Source: Candidatus Shapirobacteria bacterium CG06_land_8_20_14_3_00_40_12
GTDB lineage: Bacteria > Patescibacteriota > Microgenomatia > UBA12405
DNA: 6,761 nucleotides
Assembly (NCBI GenBank): GCA_002780135.1
Contig: PEWA01000028.1
Span: 1-6,761, forward strand
Reading direction: 5' to 3'
The translations under genes and the position numbers were made by a program. Below the pieces are notes generated by a model that was not told the origin of the DNA, made no database searches, and was given only the letters and a program-made list of their open reading frames with translations. Positions 5,384-6,761 of this stretch are shown piece after piece. Within the stretch, counting starts at the first letter, position 1, and every line of letters starts with the position of its first letter.

Positions 5384-6228
5384 TTATTGAAGAAATGAGA
5401 TCGCTTTTAAACAAACAAGGGATCCAGAACAAGTCGAATTTGTATGTCAGGAGTTTGCTAAAAGAGTTTTTACAAATATATGTTCTTAATTTTATTTATT
5501 TAAACCAAATTTATAAAAAAGTGTTTGTGTTTACCGGCGGAACTTGCTTACGACATTGTTTTGGCTTAAACCGCTTGTCTGAAGATCTGGATTTTGATTT
5601 AAAAAAACCAGTTGACATAACTATTTTGAAAAAGACAATTGAAACATATTTTAAAACCGAGTTGATGTATAACGGTTTAGCGGTGTCGGTATTGCAAAAA
5701 GGTCGGCAAATACTTTTAAAGTTTCCGGTATTGAGAGATTTAGGTTTGGCAACACCCTCGGAAAGTGATCTCTTATATGTAAAGATTGATTTATCGCTGA
5801 TGGTTTCAGAAATATATAATGAATTTACGACTCTAAAAAATATTAACAATTTTAACTATTTGGTGACCCATTACGATTTGCCTTCATTGATGGCCAGCAA
5901 AATCGCCACTATTTTAACTAGGCAGAGGTTGTTGGGAAAAGAAAATATTAAGGTAATTAAAGGTAGAGATTATTTTGATTTACTGTGGTTTCTGGATAAA
6001 AAAGTATATCCTAATTTAAATCGATTAAATGATTTGTTAAAAAGTTCTTATTCGATCCGGGAGCTGATTAGTTTAATTGATGACAAGGTGGAAATGGCAA
6101 CAACGGTGAGTAAACAATATTTTAAACAGGATTTAATGCCGTTTATTGATAATCCCCTGCTGCTGGACGGCTATGTTGAAAACTTTTCTAATAACTATAA
6201 TCAGAGCAAGGAGTATTTGAGAAAGTAA
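5380..6228 (+). CDS. AbiEii-like nucleotidyltransferase toxin (module 2)
   Basis: This 282-residue protein has the AbiEii signature FTGGTCLRHCFGLNRLSEDLDFD (51-73). GGT is at 53-55, and Asp69, Asp71 and Asp73 give the DxD acids. Lys174 (LMASKIATILTRQR) and GRDYFDLLWFLD (195-206; Arg196, Asp197, Asp200) match the later family motifs. Nothing catalytic appears lost. It is about 40 residues longer than the module 1 toxin, mostly in the central region and a C-terminal tail (about 230-282). It also has Cys56 and Cys60 where module 1 has Ala and Leu. AAGGA at 5366-5370, nine bases before the ATG, is one of the few plausible ribosome binding sites in the window and would give the toxin some translation besides the ATGA coupling. 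Function as a tRNA-modifying growth-arrest toxin is inferred from family. Confidence 0.92.
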   Translation: MIIEEMRSLLNKQGIQNKSNLYVRSLLKEFLQIYVLNFIYLNQIYKKVFVFTGGTCLRHCFGLNRLSEDLDFDLKKPVDITILKKTIETYFKTELMYNGLAVSVLQKGRQILLKFPVLRDLGLATPSESDLLYVKIDLSLMVSEIYNEFTTLKNINNFNYLVTHYDLPSLMASKIATILTRQRLLGKENIKVIKGRDYFDLLWFLDKKVYPNLNRLNDLLKSSYSIRELISLIDDKVEMATTVSKQYFKQDLMPFIDNPLLLDGYVENFSNNYNQSKEYLRK

Positions 6229-6229
6229 T

Positions 6230-6255
6230 TACATACCTAGTATGTATCTTTTTCT
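6230..6255 (+). terminator. Weak intrinsic terminator after AbiE module 2
   Basis: TACATAC (6230-6236) and GTATGTA (6240-6246) form a seven-pair stem with a three-base loop, followed by TCTTTTTCT. It begins one base after the toxin stop codon. The stem is AT-rich, so efficiency may be modest. It overlaps the 26-base direct repeat. Confidence 0.55.
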
Positions 6256-6264
6256 ATAGGATTT
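6239..6264 (+). repeat. 26-base direct repeat, copy 2
   Basis: This copy differs from copy 1 only at two A/G positions (the sixth and the twentieth). It starts 10 bases after the module 2 toxin stop and ends seven bases before the -35 box of the final gene. Together the copies bracket the whole of module 2. Confidence 0.8.
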
Positions 6265-6271
6265 TAGGGGC

Positions 6272-6300
6272 TTGATTTCTGGCATGTTATGGGATATACT
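6272..6300 (+). promoter_or_regulatory. Promoter of the final open frame
   Basis: TTGATT (6272-6277), a 17-base spacer and TATACT (6295-6300). The expected start of transcription falls at about the ATG at 6307, which suggests a leaderless message. No inverted repeat like those of the AbiE modules follows it. Confidence 0.65.
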
Positions 6301-6306
6301 ACTTGC

Positions 6307-6761
6307 ATGTTGAGAAAACTTGTTGAGATGGGGGGAAGAGTTGGCTTGTCGTTGTTGATAGTGCGTGGTTTGGTCAGGCCAGTGACCCCGGTTACGACTG
6401 AAGGTGATGTTTACGGATCAGGAAAAATAGTTCAGAAAACGAGATCCAATGATATGAAACCAATTCCTGGGTTAAATGTGCTAGGTGCTTTAGGACCAAA
6501 ATCGATGTATACAAGGGGAGATGGTCAGTTATCAGGTTATCCGGTGGGACAAGGTGTTGATCAAGATGGTTACTACATTGTTTGGGCTGGTTTTGGTTGT
6601 GGCGGAAAAGGATGTCCCGAGACTCTCGTTATGGGTGATCCGAACGGGATGCCAACTCCCCGAAGTTGCATTTACGGATTTGAGGTCAGGGATACAGTTG
6701 ATCCAAACTATGACAAAGCAAACCCCCATTCGAAACCAACGGTGCCGAGGTATTATGCGAC
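6307..6761 (+). CDS. Unrecognised, possibly exported Gly-rich protein, 3' truncated by window edge
   Basis: The frame is open from 6268 to the right edge with no stop. ATG 6307 gives at least 151 codons. I do not recognise the family. The N-terminus MLRKLVEMGGRVGLSLLIV, followed by RGLVRPVTPVTTEG, has a basic start and a short hydrophobic core, which could be a weak signal peptide or anchor. The rest is rich in Gly, Pro, Asp and Tyr. GSGKI…IPGLNVLG…DQDGYYIVWAGFG (residues 37-97) faintly resembles carboxypeptidase-regulatory/Cna-B-like beta-sandwich surface domains. Cys98, 103 and 121 are present. The promoter at 6272-6300 would start the transcript at about 6307, so this start would be leaderless. 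In-frame ATGs at 6289 (upstream of the -10) and 6328 are alternatives. That it is a real gene is supported by the long open frame, the promoter and coding-like composition. Confidence 0.6.
   Translation, partial: MLRKLVEMGGRVGLSLLIVRGLVRPVTPVTTEGDVYGSGKIVQKTRSNDMKPIPGLNVLGALGPKSMYTRGDGQLSGYPVGQGVDQDGYYIVWAGFGCGGKGCPETLVMGDPNGMPTPRSCIYGFEVRDTVDPNYDKANPHSKPTVPRYYA

Noticed and set aside
5511..5849. Minus-strand open frame of 112 codons
   Set aside because: It is antisense to the conserved catalytic region of the module 2 AbiEii toxin, a shadow of AT-rich coding.
6532..6729. Minus-strand open frame of 65 codons
   Set aside because: It is opposite the longer + strand frame that has its own promoter and stays open to the window edge.

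Overview
The window looks like part of a Patescibacteria (Candidate Phyla Radiation) chromosome. This is inferred from the run of short, tightly packed prepilin genes, the scarcity of Shine-Dalgarno sites, and the GC-rich palindromes and AATTAYG units scattered between genes. TGA is used as a stop (3238-3240 and 5381-5383), so the code appears standard. All genes read on the + strand.

Bases 1-3240 are a cluster of seven type IV pilin or type II secretion pseudopilin genes. The first is cut by the left edge. Four genes resemble the major pilin (PilA/GspG type) and are followed by H-, I- and J-like minor pilins. They overlap or are separated by a few bases, except for the gap of about 50 bases between genes 4 and 5. 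Pilins 2, 3 and 4 carry the same 18-base hairpin (TTCCCG-N6-CGGGAA core) inside the coding sequence. There it encodes the end of the leader peptide (SR-F/L-R/H-GND) just before the prepilin peptidase site. Pilin 5 has an intact cleavage site but no in-frame ATG, GTG or TTG upstream of it. It is preceded by a perfect 20-base palindrome sitting between AATTACG units.

Bases 3241-6228 hold two tandem type IV toxin-antitoxin modules, each an AbiEi-like antitoxin/repressor followed by an overlapping AbiEii-like nucleotidyltransferase toxin. The proteins are clearly diverged between modules. Each module has its own sigma-70-type promoter and an inverted repeat between the promoter and the antitoxin start, and the two operators share a half-site (roughly TTTCAnnAATTA). 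A 26-base element, 24/26 identical, follows each toxin gene and lies just upstream of the next promoter.

Bases 6229-6761 contain a weak terminator, a third promoter (TTGATT-17-TATACT) and the 5' part of an open frame of at least 151 codons that runs off the right edge. It encodes an unrecognised, possibly exported, Gly-rich protein.

The pilin cluster would supply subunits for a surface filament used in DNA uptake, attachment or secretion. The AbiE pairs look like a defence or maintenance island placed directly behind it.
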